Assembly (NCBI RefSeq): GCF_023101765.2
Contig: NC_064217.1
Location: forward strand, 6,448,001 to 6,512,000
Length of the DNA: 64,000 nt
Direction of reading: 5' to 3'
Source of the DNA: Spodoptera frugiperda
Taxonomy: Eukaryota; Arthropoda; Insecta; Lepidoptera; Noctuidae
Shown here: positions 1 through 11,665 of the stretch, piece after piece
Layout of the letters: each line of letters starts with the position of its first letter
How positions within the stretch are numbered: the first letter of the stretch is position 1
Made by a program: the position numbers and the translations under genes
The notes under the pieces: generated by a model
The model's input: only the letters and a program-made list of their open reading frames with translations
Databases searched by the model: none
What the model was told of the DNA's origin: nothing

Positions 1-1239
1 TTACTCATCTCATAACCTGACTCACCTTACTGCTTGCAACACTATAATGTCCTTTGTATTTCTTTATATCCTCGACTTTGTTAGCAATTAATCACAATAA
101 CATACACACAATTACGAAGTGTGTTAGCTAGGAACACATTGCCGTTGGCGCTACAGAGTCGCAGTGGGTTGTTCGTATCCTGCGCAACACATGAATGCAT
201 TTAGCGTTAAAAGCATTAGTAATGAATTTTATTTCCTCATAACATTCGACATTATGAAAAATAGTGATGGATCCAGTTCTTGCTAAATATTTTGCACAGT
301 TCCAATAACAGAGAGCGTTGCTATCGCATTTGCCTTGATAGCCTGCTTCTAGGCTATCTCTGGTTTATTTTAAATATAACGTATTAGTCACATTCATAAT
401 ATTTGAGTGTTTGTTATTCGATAATGGTTTACTACGTCCACATGACTACATGACCACCAACATGTTTTTCTTGTTTATATACGTAGTGTTAATAACGTAA
501 TTAGTTAATTACGTGTCATTAGTATTTTGAAGTTTGCACTGACCCCTTTCGTCATTAGCATTTTTCTGCGTAAGAGTTTCGTAGAGGTTTGGTGTTCCAA
601 GTTTATTAATTGTACTAATTACATAGGTACCTACGTATACGACATTAGTAATATTAGTTATTTGCAATACGGTAGTAAACAAACTAATTTTAATAAACTT
701 ATTGTCAGATTCATTTTAAACTATAATTTCTCGAACCAATTTTATTTGAAATAATGAAACGAGGTACCTATACTATCTGTTTGTCATCTACTCAGGAATG
801 AAATTCAATTTTAACTCAACACTTACGAACAGGTAACAGAATCACCCTTCGTCAATATTTCCCAATATTAATTTTGTCGCTAAACTATCGTCACGTTTTG
901 GGTTGGTCCCAGGATAGCTCCTTGGTGAAATGACGAAACTCCACTGATCACGTACAAAACGTGGACTTAGCAACTCATAACCGTTTGTTTAGACTTTTAA
1001 TATTCATAATACATAATATGTTTTATAATATACCATTGTGATAATCCTAGAACAATATTATTTGATACTTGGAATCACTCACGTGTATTTTTATTGTTTA
1101 GTGCACCGTTAAGTGTTTTATTTTTCTATTCGGGAACTGTAGACTTGTATGTGTTGACGCGATGAGCATTTTTACAAACTTTTATTGCTGATTTCTTCCG
1201 ATAAGTTTTTAGCTTTTTACTTAGAAGTTTTTTTATTTA

Positions 1240-1365
1240 ATGGGGGAAAACATCCCATGACTTCTCCTGCCTTGGGCGAGGCGAGAGGGAGAGGCAGACT
1301 CTTACTTCTTGATGCCTGCTTTTCGGAGCTCCGGTAAACCCGCTAGACAGTCCGCAGCACCGCAT
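1240..1365 (+). repeat. Dispersed repeat family R1 (GGCGAGGCGAGAGGG...CAGACTCTTACT)
   Basis: The core reads GGCGAGGCGAGAGGGAGAGG followed by CAGACTCTTACT and CCGGTAAACCCGCTAG. Related copies lie at 15895-15995 (reverse), 21935-22065, 31735-31815 (reverse), 39655-39720 (reverse) and 42615-42720. The shared cores identify a family of short interspersed elements; its autonomous source is not in the window. Confidence 0.65.
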
Positions 1366-1523
1366 TTACTCAAAAGTCTATAAAATAAAAGCTATTTTTA
1401 AGAAATAAAACTATTTTTGTTTTTTTACATATCTTTTTTCTTTTAGTGACGTTTTACTCAAGAAACTTTCGTCTTCCTAGAAGAAAGTAGTATATAGACT
1501 GTGGATGTTTACACAAGAGCCTA

Positions 1524-1669
1524 TAGTCAAATGCCTCTTTAGTGCTCGTCTATAAAGAGAGTAGAAAACACAATATATGGGGAAGACACTGATAAGTGTC
1601 AAAATTTCAATCCCATATAATTTAGTTTTCTACTCATTTTGTAGGAAAGCTCTAAATGGCATTTGGCTA
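1524..1669. repeat. Long imperfect hairpin (foldback element)
   Basis: The left arm from TAGTCAAATGCC through GTAGAAAACACAATATATGG pairs with the right arm CCATATAATTTAGTTTTCTAC through GGCATTTGGCTA. The two arms, of about 57 bases, flank a small inner stem (GACACT/AGTGTC). This is either a MITE or a transcribed hairpin. Confidence 0.6.
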
Positions 1670-2154
1670 GAAACGCAGGTCTCTAGAGGATAATTAGTTC
1701 ATTACAACTATAAGTACCCTTATTGACATTCTCAGGATGAACTATGAAAATATGAATCACTCCAGATGTACCCACGACATATGTTATTAACAAGGAAAGG
1801 TCACAATACCTAAGTAAGGTTATTTGACTCATCTGTGATTGAATTCTCTTTTTTTGCACATTCACACATTCCATTTCAATATAATTGCTTTAGGTGTACA
1901 AAAAATATATTCGATCATGTATCAGATTGACGTCACGTCATATACAAATCGTTAAAAAACACGAGTCGTGAATTCCCCTCGCGTCAAGCAAGGAAAATCT
2001 TTTTCACATCAAACTCGTTAATCTAGAAGTCATGGGGATAATTAAAATTATATAACATGGAAATATTATTGTATCTGTTATTCCCCTCAACTTAAAAATG
2101 GTGGAAATATGTTTAGTACCTAAATAGCCGCATAAATTTATTATTTTTCGATCG

Positions 2155-2445
2155 CATGATGGTAAGCAATCGCCGCCCATGGAGTCCCGAAACACCAGAG
2201 GCGTTACAAGTGCGTTGCCGGCCTTTTGCTGGTTAGGAATTTAAGGGTGGTTGGGGAATCGAGGATTGGGAAGATTGGCAATGGAGGAAAGGCTTCTGAA
2301 AACCTCACTCGATACAATGAAACACAACGCAAGCGTTGTTTTGTTGTTCGGTTTTCTGTGAGGCCGTGGTATCACTCCGGCCGAGCCAGCCTATTCGTGC
2401 CGAAGCATGGCTCTCTCACACTTGAGTTGAACCCGGGTCTTTAAC
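2155..2445 (+). repeat. Composite SINE-like repeat (family R2)
   Basis: The 5' half carries ATGGTAAGCAATCGCCGCCC, an ACACCAGAGGCGTTACA-type segment and GCGTTGCCGGCCTTTT. The 3' half carries AACGCAAGCGTTGTTTT and GTGAGGCCGTGGTATCACTC. Pieces of the same repeat recur at 21505-21640, 23840-23925, 35578-35638, 44755-44860, 54945-55035, 56050-56150, 60975-61085 and 62985-63095 in both orientations. Confidence 0.7.
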
Positions 2446-3358
2446 AACAGCAGCTACATTAAATACAACTAAGTACGTAAACCATGCAGGTCATTCACCT
2501 TACGAATGATAATGCCAAATGATCAGTAATCTACACAGTAAGTGGGGACATGAATCAGGATTCGTGACCTCATTTGAGATGTAGTAATGTGACTAATTGC
2601 AAGAATTTTGTATGAATGTCTTATATAAAGTTATACGACTGTACTACATCACGACGACAGACAACACTCCTCGTTGTTCTGAGAAGCCTTTCCTACTCGC
2701 ATGATGAGGTGATAGAGTTACCCACTGCAATTTCTTACTTATTAAATGTTTTTATGGAAATTTAGAAATGGGTTTGAAGAACATATACATTTTCTTATGT
2801 TCCAAGGTATGAATAAAAACCGGAAAACGCACCCATGTATGAATCTTAGTAAACAGCATGAACAGGTAATTTTCGTCCTATTCGTCAGTCAGAACAGGAC
2901 CTTCGGGAAATTAAATGTTATTTAGTCGATTGTTTATTAACAGGGATATTCCCGAATAGTACTTATGTTTTATTTTATTCTCACAAAACAAAGAAACTTT
3001 ATACCTATGCACATGGCATTTAGATGACTCGTCAGTGTCACTAATATTTCAACAAGATTTTCTCTCTAACACACGAATAGTGTCCTTCCTTTACGGGATT
3101 GCCCAATGTGCTGAATCATTCTATATGTATTATGAACAAGTTGATAGAAATCTGACGCAATTCTGTAAACAAAATTGAAATAATGAAATTCCTGGTACAG
3201 TGGAAGGATGACTATGTATTTATTGCAAGAGTGTATGTACAATTAAAGGGTAATTGTGCAATTAAAGATAAGACTAAGAGAAGTAGGAACTTTGCACCGT
3301 TGAATTTTGGACACTCTCTGTATCCTCACCTACTAATCTATCACCTAATTTTCTTTAT

Positions 3359-4627
3359 TTAACCTTTTCACCGCCAACAACTTCTATAGAAGTTCAGGAT
3401 TTTCGTGCCGTCCACGCCATTACTTCTATAGAAGTTCATTGTCTCTACCTACTATAAGAAATACATTTACGATACATAAAACATTTGTTTCTTTGTAATT
3501 TTGTAATATGGACACGACGAACTATTTTTTCTCATGCAAAACAGACTATTTTCTGTTTTAAAAAGGTAAAACATAAAAGGTTTCAAATAATTTTATGTCC
3601 CGCACGCCAACGACTTCATATCAAGTAGGCCAGTGATGTGACGCGAAAGTTGCATTCATTAGAATCTTTATTTACTATAATATTTGTTTTCTTTTCCATC
3701 GAATCGTTTTTGAATTCTATGAATAAAAAGAAATTCCGGTCAGTAAATAACGTATTACAATGCGTTTAAAAATTAATGTACATCTACCTATCAAATCATT
3801 TCATTAAAATTAATTATTATGTACTGAGGGTTTTCGATATTGCTAGACCCATCTCTACGTAATGGCAAGATGTCGAGTGACACTAGCGCCGTCAACTTCA
3901 ATAGAAGTAAACCTGTGACGTCGTAAGCGCATAGGCGTCAAGGTCATTGTGTCATAGTGCCGGGCGACGCGTGCACGCACATTTTTCTTTCCCAATGCAG
4001 TGCAAAATGACCGAATATGATTCGGATGAGTTGTTGCGGCTGTTAGAAGGTGTGGAACCTGATTCTGACCTTGATGTTGAATAGGAAAGCACATCAGAAG
4101 AGGACGATAATGTATTAAAATAGTTACATTTCCAAAACTACACATATGTTGCCACTTTTAATCACTACAAACTTCCTGATTTTAAATGTAAACTAAAACC
4201 AAAAGCAAACCAAACTCTATAGAAAGAAAGAAAAGCATAGACAACTCTATTCCTTACGAAATTTATCGTGCTATGAACGCCAATGACTTGATATGAAGTT
4301 AACAGACTACGTTATGAAATGAATAGTGAAGTGGCTAATGTTACGAATTATTATTATTATCTCTAGCAACTCTATGCATGTATCTTCATCTCCGATAACG
4401 GATACCCATATTTCTTAGTATAAATGTTCATAAAATAAAACAAATTACCATTATAATTTAACAGTTTATATTTTTAATTGTAAATTTGAGTACCAATTTA
4501 AATTTACACATATTTTTTTTCATTATCGACATGATGTTACCGCCATCCCTACTTTCGTGCTATACATTTATACGTTGGCGTACGGCGACACATCGTGTTT
4601 AGTATAGCTGGGCGGCGAAAAGGTTAA
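3359..4627 (+). mobile_element. piggyBac-like element relic flanked by TTAA
   Basis: TTAA at 3359-3362 and 4624-4627 flanks terminal inverted repeats CCTTTTCACCGCC (3363-3375) and, inverted, CCTTTTCGCCGCC (4611-4623), 12 of 13 identical. TTAA targets and CC-type ends are the mark of piggyBac transposons. Subterminal palindromes of the type AACTTCTATAGAAGTT occur at 3379-3394 and 3422-3435, with degenerate copies near 3610, 3893 and 4285. A short frame at 4007-4081 (MTEYDSDELLRLLEGVEPDS...) ends in TAG and then continues in the same frame with an acidic stretch. It may be a relic of an acidic transposase N-terminus. No catalytic domain remains, so the element is non-autonomous. Confidence 0.7.
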
Positions 4628-5797
4628 CTAAAGTAATTCTATTCTTACTACTACTACTTCTGCACATTTAATGATTACTTAAACTATCTCTTAATAACGA
4701 TTTGGTTTCTAAAACTATCGGTAAGGGCTGGTTTAAGTAACCTTTAGACGACTCTGAGTACGGCGAATAGGGATTAAATAAATCCAAAAACCTCAAGAAT
4801 GAGTTCAATATTAAGCATATTTCTGTGGCTCTAGTGAAAAGGGATGTAAGTCTAAAAATGCAACTTTACAGGAGACGCAAAAAACGCTCCGCGCGATGTT
4901 TCAATATTTGTAGCGGTCAAACTGCTGCCGAATTAAATACATGTGATGTGTTTTATAGGTAAACGATGTATGCTCTTTCCTTTTATGTAGTTATTTTTTA
5001 TGTAAACTTAGTAGTTTCCGAAATAGTGACTTATACCAACCACAAAATGAAAGCCTCAAGGGTATAAAATAAGTTATACCCCTTTACATTTAAATCAAAA
5101 GTTCATTTACACAAGTGAAAAAGGATACGCATTTGGAATATTTTTTATGATAACTAAGTAATGCAATGGATTAATAAGTGTTTAACTATCAGAAACACGT
5201 GTATTCTTAATAAACTTACCATCAACATGATTAAAATTAAAAAAATATGAAAAGTAATTATTTGTCCCCTTTTTCACATTGATTATAGACAAGTTAAGGG
5301 GGACATAAAGACTTATGTGAATCATTTTGTGTAACTTATATCTATTTTAACACAAGTAAAAGTAATAAATTACTTTAAGTGTTTTTTATTATGAAAATAA
5401 TTTATAAAATCAATAAAAAATAAAAAGTGTCATTCACACATAGCCCTTGGAGAATAGCTTTCGGAACACGGTGGTATAGATTCGTCAGTAACCCAATCAT
5501 CTTCGGTCATCATTGCCATATCTTTGTGAACAAGATCTATCAAACGATTAATGCAACCGCGATCAGCAATTCAAAAACAAAATATTATTTACTTTAAAAA
5601 AATGCCCCTGGGAAACGCTGCAAAAACCTTTGGCGTATAAAGTGGCTGTAAGTACGAAATCGAAAAGGAAAATTGGTGTACTTATACAACTTAGGCAGAT
5701 TCCATAGCACGGTTCTACCTTAGTGGTTTTTTGGTTGCTATTTGTTATTTATTGTATTATTGTTTTGTGTAAATAATAAATAAAGTTTAAAAAAAAA
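4628..5797. other. Intergenic AT-rich spacer
   Basis: No coding potential, RNA gene or clear repeat seen. It contains poly-A/T runs and ends next to the foldback element starting near 5798. Confidence 0.5.
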
Positions 5798-6333
5798 ACT
5801 AATACTGAGTCATTCCCGCTTGTCCACACCCTCTCACCTCACCGTCTAGTCTAAGAGTTAATAAAGAAAATATGAAAATTACTTTAAAAGTACATACCTA
5901 CTAATTCTAAAGTATTCTTTGCGTATTTTATATTAAATGTATAGCATAAAATGTTTCACATTTTAATTTTACACACTGAGTATTGTATCAATATGAGTTT
6001 AAATACAATTAATATATAAAAAGTTTTAAAAGATACAATCTCCTGGATATACTAATATTTATAATAAAAAATGTAAAATTAAAATGTGACACATTTTTAT
6101 GTTATACATTTAGTAGGTATAAAATACGCAAAAAAATCTTTAGATTTATTAGAGAAATGTAGTTTTAAACTAATTTTCATATTTTCTTGATTAATTCTTA
6201 GACTACACGTGAGATGACGGGGTGCGGACGACTAGGAACAATGCGTTCTATACGTCCACAGAGTAGATGAACAGAACGCAACATTTCCAGTCGTCCGAAG
6301 GGGGGACGAGCGGGCATGACTCCTAATACTTAG
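5798..6333. mobile_element. Foldback/MITE element with long inverted arms
   Basis: The left end ACTGAGTCATTCCCGCTTGT is the inverse of the right end (GAGCGGGCATGACTCC...). The inner arms (about 5847-5980 and 6070-6210) also pair: GAAAATATGAAAATTA on the left against TAATTTTCATATTTTC on the right, and GTCTAAGAGTTAAT against ATTAATTCTTAGAC. A segment at about 6235-6300 interrupts the right arm. Confidence 0.6.
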
Positions 6334-7085
6334 TGATAACAATAATAACATAAAATAGGTCCGCAAGGCAGCTTGTGGCGAGCTGTTGGGCAGTGGCGAC
6401 CCCACGGATCTGACTCCCGAGAGAGGCCCTATTTTTCGACTCCGGTTAGTACCTGCGACTAACCGAAGAGGCCTCTCCTACCTCATTCTTGCCTTAACCG
6501 GCTAGTTTGAGTGGAGATTCGCAAGAGTGGATTTGAATTCAACTCCAACTCGGGGGAAGGATGTATCCCAGTGAGATGCTGGTCCCCTACCAGCATCTTA
6601 CCTTGACCGTACTTCCGGGATTGCTCTAACAGCCGTGGGATGCCTCTCCTTCCTCAAGCAGCTCAACGTATGTTGCCCCCTTGTCGCTACATGCTAGCGG
6701 CCATTTTCAGGGGCCCAGTAATTGAGTTTGCGAGTCACCCCCTGCCTGTTTATCCGTATGTATCAATATTGGTCAGGGGCAGGGGCCATAGTACCCCCCA
6801 TATTTAACCGGTTAACTATTCCACAGCCACCCACACCCATATCCCTATCATTTCTTTTTACCATATCTCACAATAGTCCTGCATCAACCGGGGATTGTCC
6901 TTTGGTGTACTTCCATAGTGCATACAGGGATTCATATCGCCTTCAGGGATAATCGCCGGCTGATGTCCCATTACATTTAGATTAAAATTGTTCAACGGGC
7001 CTCTGCGAGTTGGCTTCGGTTCCTCGTATGCCTTCCAAAGGTCCGGGACCCTGTGGTCCCGAGATAGGAAAATAACAAACATAAA
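6334..7085 (-). mobile_element. Degraded retroelement-like debris
   Basis: A GC-richer block unlike its surroundings, with poly-A-like ends and no intact frame. A short minus-strand frame at 7082-6858 contains PTRRGPLNNFNLNVMGHQPA and PEGDMNPCMHYGSTPKDNPR, which read as protein-like but match no domain I can name with confidence. It most likely derives from a non-LTR retrotransposon. Family unassigned. Confidence 0.35.
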
Positions 7086-8609
7086 ATAGTAACAATTAAT
7101 AAACGGAATAACAAAAAAAGCACCGAGTAGTAAGTAGAATAACCTATGTCAACAAGTTACGACTCTTTACAGGAATAAACACTTATCATTCGTATTTAAT
7201 TTTATTATTGTAGGAAATATTATTAGAACAGAGACTAGAAACTCAGTGTAAAACGGTACATGTTGACTAAAATCCATAAAATTTTATGATAACATTGAAA
7301 TAATCGACTAAAATAAGTGGAAAATATTAGGATACAACTCACTCGCGTAATTATCGATTTTCAAAAATAATAATCAATAAACGGAATAACTATAACAGCT
7401 TTGGTTTAGCAAAAAATGCATCGAGTAAATCGAGTTGCAGCGCGCTCCCCACCCACCCGCACTGTACCCCGAGTCGTACATTCGTAACTTTTTTCACGTA
7501 AAATGAAACATACTCGTAGGATACAAATACAGTTAAATCGATTTAAATTTATTAATTTCAATATTAAAAACGTGAAAAAAGATGTCAACAGACTTGTTTT
7601 TGATTTTTCTGTTTTATGTAGGTGAAAAGAGATTTATGTCTAGTAAAACCATTATTCACTAAACATTTTTTAAAGAACAAGTACACTTAAGCCGTTTTAC
7701 GCCAAATAAAACGAAACGCTGGAAATCTATAATTAGTTAAATTCCTACTCACAAAGTAAAGATGTCATAGTTCTGTATAAAGAAATTTGAATATACTTAT
7801 ACCCGAATTTTCAATTTTTTTTTGTTTGAATTAAACCCTTTTGCACACAGTAACTTCTTTATTTTTAGAGATAGGTTAGATCCGTTTACACCAATCGATA
7901 GAGCATTTTTTTCTGAACACTTTGGTGTACTTAACTCATTTTCGGCAAAATCGGACTTATACCCCTTTTCACTAGGGCCACAGATTTATCAGCGACCTGG
8001 CAATTTTATCATAGCCAGCAATAGCCCACATAACTGGTTATCAGATATATTCGCTAAAAATAATGAACGAGTGTCACTCTTGATTGTGGTAATCTAATGT
8101 TTTATTTGGTACTTACTGACATAATGTACAGCACTCTACTAATGCTAATAATTTACTATTCCTTGTGAATTTTTGTAGGGACCAAAATAGGGTTAATTTA
8201 CATTAAATCTGTAATTGGAAAGATTCAATAATAGGAACAGAGAGTATAGTTCTCTTACATCGGAAAAGGATCCTCCGACCAGCTGATCGTGGCTTTCTGC
8301 CCAACGGTTGTTCGTTGGGGTTTTCTATCTATGTTTATTCGCATGTAAACTACGTCTATGCGCGTCATCTGACTTGTTATTTGTCATGTGTCGTCACCAC
8401 AATAGAAGTAAACGTGAAAACTTGCACATAATCCTATGAACCTGTTTCAAGCAAGTATTATACCTGTATGTATACGAAGTATGTAAATTCATGCAAAATC
8501 CTTAGCTGTGGCATTTCCGGAGACACCGCACTACGAAAACAAAGTCAGATAAAAGAAAACACAGATCTTTATCAATGTCAAACTCTCAGACTCAATTTCA
8601 TAGAATTAA
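7086..8609. other. Intergenic, no gene recognised
   Basis: AT-rich. A 91-codon open stretch at 7822-8097 has no ATG start and no recognisable family. Nothing else can be supported. Confidence 0.4.
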
Positions 8610-8826
8610 TCTCAATGTTTTCATTGTTGTTTTGCATTAGTAGTAGCACGGAGTCTGGAATTGTGCCCAGTATATGGCAATAGGCTCACCCCTATTACAT
8701 GGGACTTATAACACAAATGCTGAAAAGTAAGTGTACATTGTATAGCGGCATTACATACGTAATGTGCACCTCTGCCTACCCCTTCAGGGATAAAAGGCGT
8801 GACGTTTTTGTTGTGGTTATAATACA
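8610..8826 (-). repeat. SINE-like repeat family R3
   Basis: Features the core TATCCC(C)GAAGGGGTAGGCAGA, then ATGTGCAC, CACTTTTCA, TTATAAGTCCCATGTAAT, GGTGAGCCTATT and ACTGGGCACAATTCCAGACT, here in reverse. Other copies: 11437-11665, 29825-29862, 37420-37530 (reverse), 43083-43205, 48308-48445 (reverse), 55598-55735 and 61770-61810. Confidence 0.7.
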
Positions 8827-9102
8827 ATCATCTACTACGTATCTATAGCCTAGTAAACAAATATAAATGTAGGTAGTAGTGTGTCATCAGAAGCAAAAAC
8901 AACAATATTTATAACCTATGTCCTAATAATAATGCCGAATCATGTGTCATAGGGAAATCTAATTCCTAATATTCAAGTAGGTAATACCTAAGCTAAATAT
9001 TTCGTATCAGACGTAATCCGTATTTGGTTATTTAATTAACTAACTACTAGTTTTCCGCTATGTCTTAAAGGATACATAATGGATCATCTTTGAAAATAAT
9101 AC

Positions 9103-9956
9103 AAAAATGCTGTAAGCGCGCTGCCAGCATACAGACCGCGCGCTTTCGGCCTTTTTGTTTTGACGTTATGTTATATAAATATATATCATACGATATAATA
9201 GTTAATGTTCAAAATGACAAGTTTATTGCTGAGTTGAAGCGGTATAGGTATTTTTAAAATGTTCCGAGTTTGTAAATATCCTTACCCTTGTAGAGGAGAC
9301 ACACCCATTATGTGATCATGGCGATAAAACATCCTAAAAGACCTAAAATTTCTCCAAAACGAAAGTAATCAGCAAAACATACAGAATAAGTAATCTTAAT
9401 TGACACCCAAATGCGTGAAGGAAAATTTGTGGTGTGTTTTATTGTGATAATGATAACATTTATAAACTGATAGCTGTAATCTCGATAGACGATTGTCTTG
9501 ATACCTACTTCCTTCCATTAACATGGTTATTGGAGACTTACAGTCTGATGATACGGTGGAAAGTAGGTCTCAACGCCACTTCACGAACACTGAGTCAATA
9601 TTGATTTATTTATTATTAGTAACACAATTTCCGTATCGCCTGTCGAATGGGTGCAAACGCAAATGTCACACTAAGTTTTCGCTTTTCTCTACGGGTAGAA
9701 AAGTCATGGTTAGATAGAGTTTTCATTAAAACTGCTTCGTTGATTTTGTGGTCATATAAATAAGTGCGGGTTCGGGGAAAATCGGAAGTTTTAGAATAAT
9801 GTCAGTAATTAATAGCATTATAGTCCAGTATGTGGCAATGTCGCACGACCCCTAATATAAAGAACTCATTGAAAATATGATGTATTTCATTACGTCAATA
9901 CAGTAAGGCTGTAATTGCACGGTCCGCGCGCTGGCAGCGCGCTTACAGCATTTTTC
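9103..9956. mobile_element. Non-autonomous element with 26-bp perfect inverted ends
   Basis: AAAAATGCTGTAAGCGCGCT plus GCCAGC at 9103-9128 is repeated exactly in inverse at 9930-9955. Beyond it, both sides also share a GGACCG/GACCGCGCGC-type motif. The interior of about 800 bp has no coding frame with family resemblance. Flanking target duplications are not obvious, so the superfamily is unassigned. Confidence 0.55.
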
Positions 9957-10683
9957 TGTTGTTACCAAAGCAAAAAACGCCGTGCCGTTTATGTGTGCGA
10001 TGACTCTTAGCTATTTAATTCGGAGATCAAAAGGCGTGACGTTAGGTTTGTTATGTAAAGATAAGGACACCTTCATTTACCCCTTTGTAAAAATAATTTT
10101 ATGTTAGCAATTTCCGCCGACACGACTTATAGCAAGTATTAGAACGTCATTTAATGGCTTTTGCCGGTCCTGTGCGGTTGTCTGCGCACACGCAACCAAG
10201 ATATCAACAAGTAAACACGCAATCATCGTTAATTATGATTAAATCGTGTAATGATTGTAGTAATTGCTACATTGATCGTATTTACTTACACAATATTATG
10301 AAATTATAACAATTTATCTGCCATTTTTTTGCTTTATCCGTTACGTTATGAAATGTTAGCACATTTGTTGTTAATGAAAGTATTTGCAATGAAAGTCAAA
10401 GTCAAATGTTTTAGCACACATTATTTATTTGTTTTTAGTCGTGATTGTGTGTTTAGTCCACTGCAGGACTAATGCCTCCCTAATGGCGATTCACTCCTCA
10501 GTGGAAAGCTCTCTGTGGCCAGTATATCCTTGTAGAAGGATTCCAGTTCGTCAATTTCATCTCCTATTGGATCTGTCTAAGATGATGGCTAAATATTTAG
10601 CTAACATAATCTTAGATATACCTTCTGGTGACGACAGAATACAATACATTTATGTATAATACTCTCCCGTATAGTAATATACC

Positions 10684-10752
10684 TTCTCCGTGTGAGAAGA
10701 GGCCTTGGTCAGCAGTGGCCACTTATAGCCTGTTGTTGATGTTGATGTTGTA
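10684..10752 (+). repeat. LINE 3'-tail fragment
   Basis: The sequence GAGAAGAGGCCTTGGTCAGC, AGTGG and TATAGCCTG followed by a degenerate (TTGATG)n tail resembles the conserved 3' end of lepidopteran non-LTR retrotransposons (…GGCCTTTGCCCAGCAGTGGG…). Only the tail is present. Confidence 0.5.
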
Positions 10753-11436
10753 GTAATAGTCTTCGCGCTGGTATAGAGCCAACTTTGGTAAACCTGAACC
10801 TTTACTACAATCTGGTAAGCGTAGGGATAATGGCAAACTCCTTTTATGTAGAGGAAGAAGTCCCTCAGTGTAAGGTTTCGGGCTATCGATGTGGAAATGG
10901 CTGGATTTAACTGAAAATAAAAAATAATAAACTCCAACTTCCAAACACGTCTTTTTGTGTCTCTTTTGTAAACTTCATAATGGAGTGCTGATAAGATAAC
11001 ACGTAACGACCATTTCCCGATGATTTATGCAATAAAAGATTATATTGATCGAGTCATAACAATGTGAGTTTATCATGCACTAAATAACAAGAGAGGTCAA
11101 CAACGGAATTTGTACTTTGTTAACAATGGACGATTGGAAACTGATATGTTTAATCAGTTTAATTTAACCAAAAGGAGTTGTGTGGTGATAAAGTAGAATA
11201 TATTATTATGTGTACTCCGACTCTTCTAGTTTGTTGCAAAAGCCGGCAAAGGGACTACACATTTGACAAAGATTGGACAGCAGCGTGCCCTGATAAACAT
11301 GAACCTTTAAATTGCGGTCTTCACTTAATCTCGCTAGGCCTTAGGATTATCGCTAGTTTTCTTATTAAAAGAAGCCGATGATGATGATGAACCCTGTACG
11401 ATATGGAGTTTTAGAATTTAAGTATTTACGTATCAT

Positions 11437-11665
11437 ATCGTTACGCTTTTTATCCCAGAAGGGGTAGGCAGAGAAGCTCATTACAGCACGCAATGGGCTT
11501 ATGGGACATACTTTTCACGTTTTGCGTTTAAGTCCCATGTAATGGAGGGTGAGCCTATTACCATATACCACAACCCACCAATACTGTGCCCGGTAATCGA
11601 ACCCGAGACCCCTTGCCCGGCAGACGCACTTGCGACTCGACTAACAAGGCAGTCTTTTCAATAGC
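11437..11665 (+). repeat. SINE-like repeat family R3, second copy
   Basis: Starts TTTTTATCCCAGAAGGGGTA, passes through TAAGTCCCATGTAATGGAGG and GAGCCTATTACCATATACCA, and ends with GTAATCGAACCCGAGACCCC. The last part resembles a tRNA-like B box, which fits a tRNA-derived SINE. Confidence 0.65.

Larger units (their letters stand above)
1..3358. other. Intergenic, no gene seen; contains repeats
   Basis: AT-rich spacer. The only structures I can support are a dispersed-repeat fragment at 1240-1365, a long imperfect hairpin at 1524-1669 and a composite SINE-like repeat at 2155-2445. Short open frames here lack codon structure or family resemblance. Confidence 0.6.

Noticed and set aside
3855..4145. 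A 96-codon minus-strand frame
   Set aside because: It lies inside the piggyBac-like relic, opposite its acidic transposase-like frame, and shows no family resemblance.
7822..8097. A 91-codon plus-strand frame
   Set aside because: No ATG start, no splice context, no recognisable domain. AT-rich DNA of this length gives such frames by chance.
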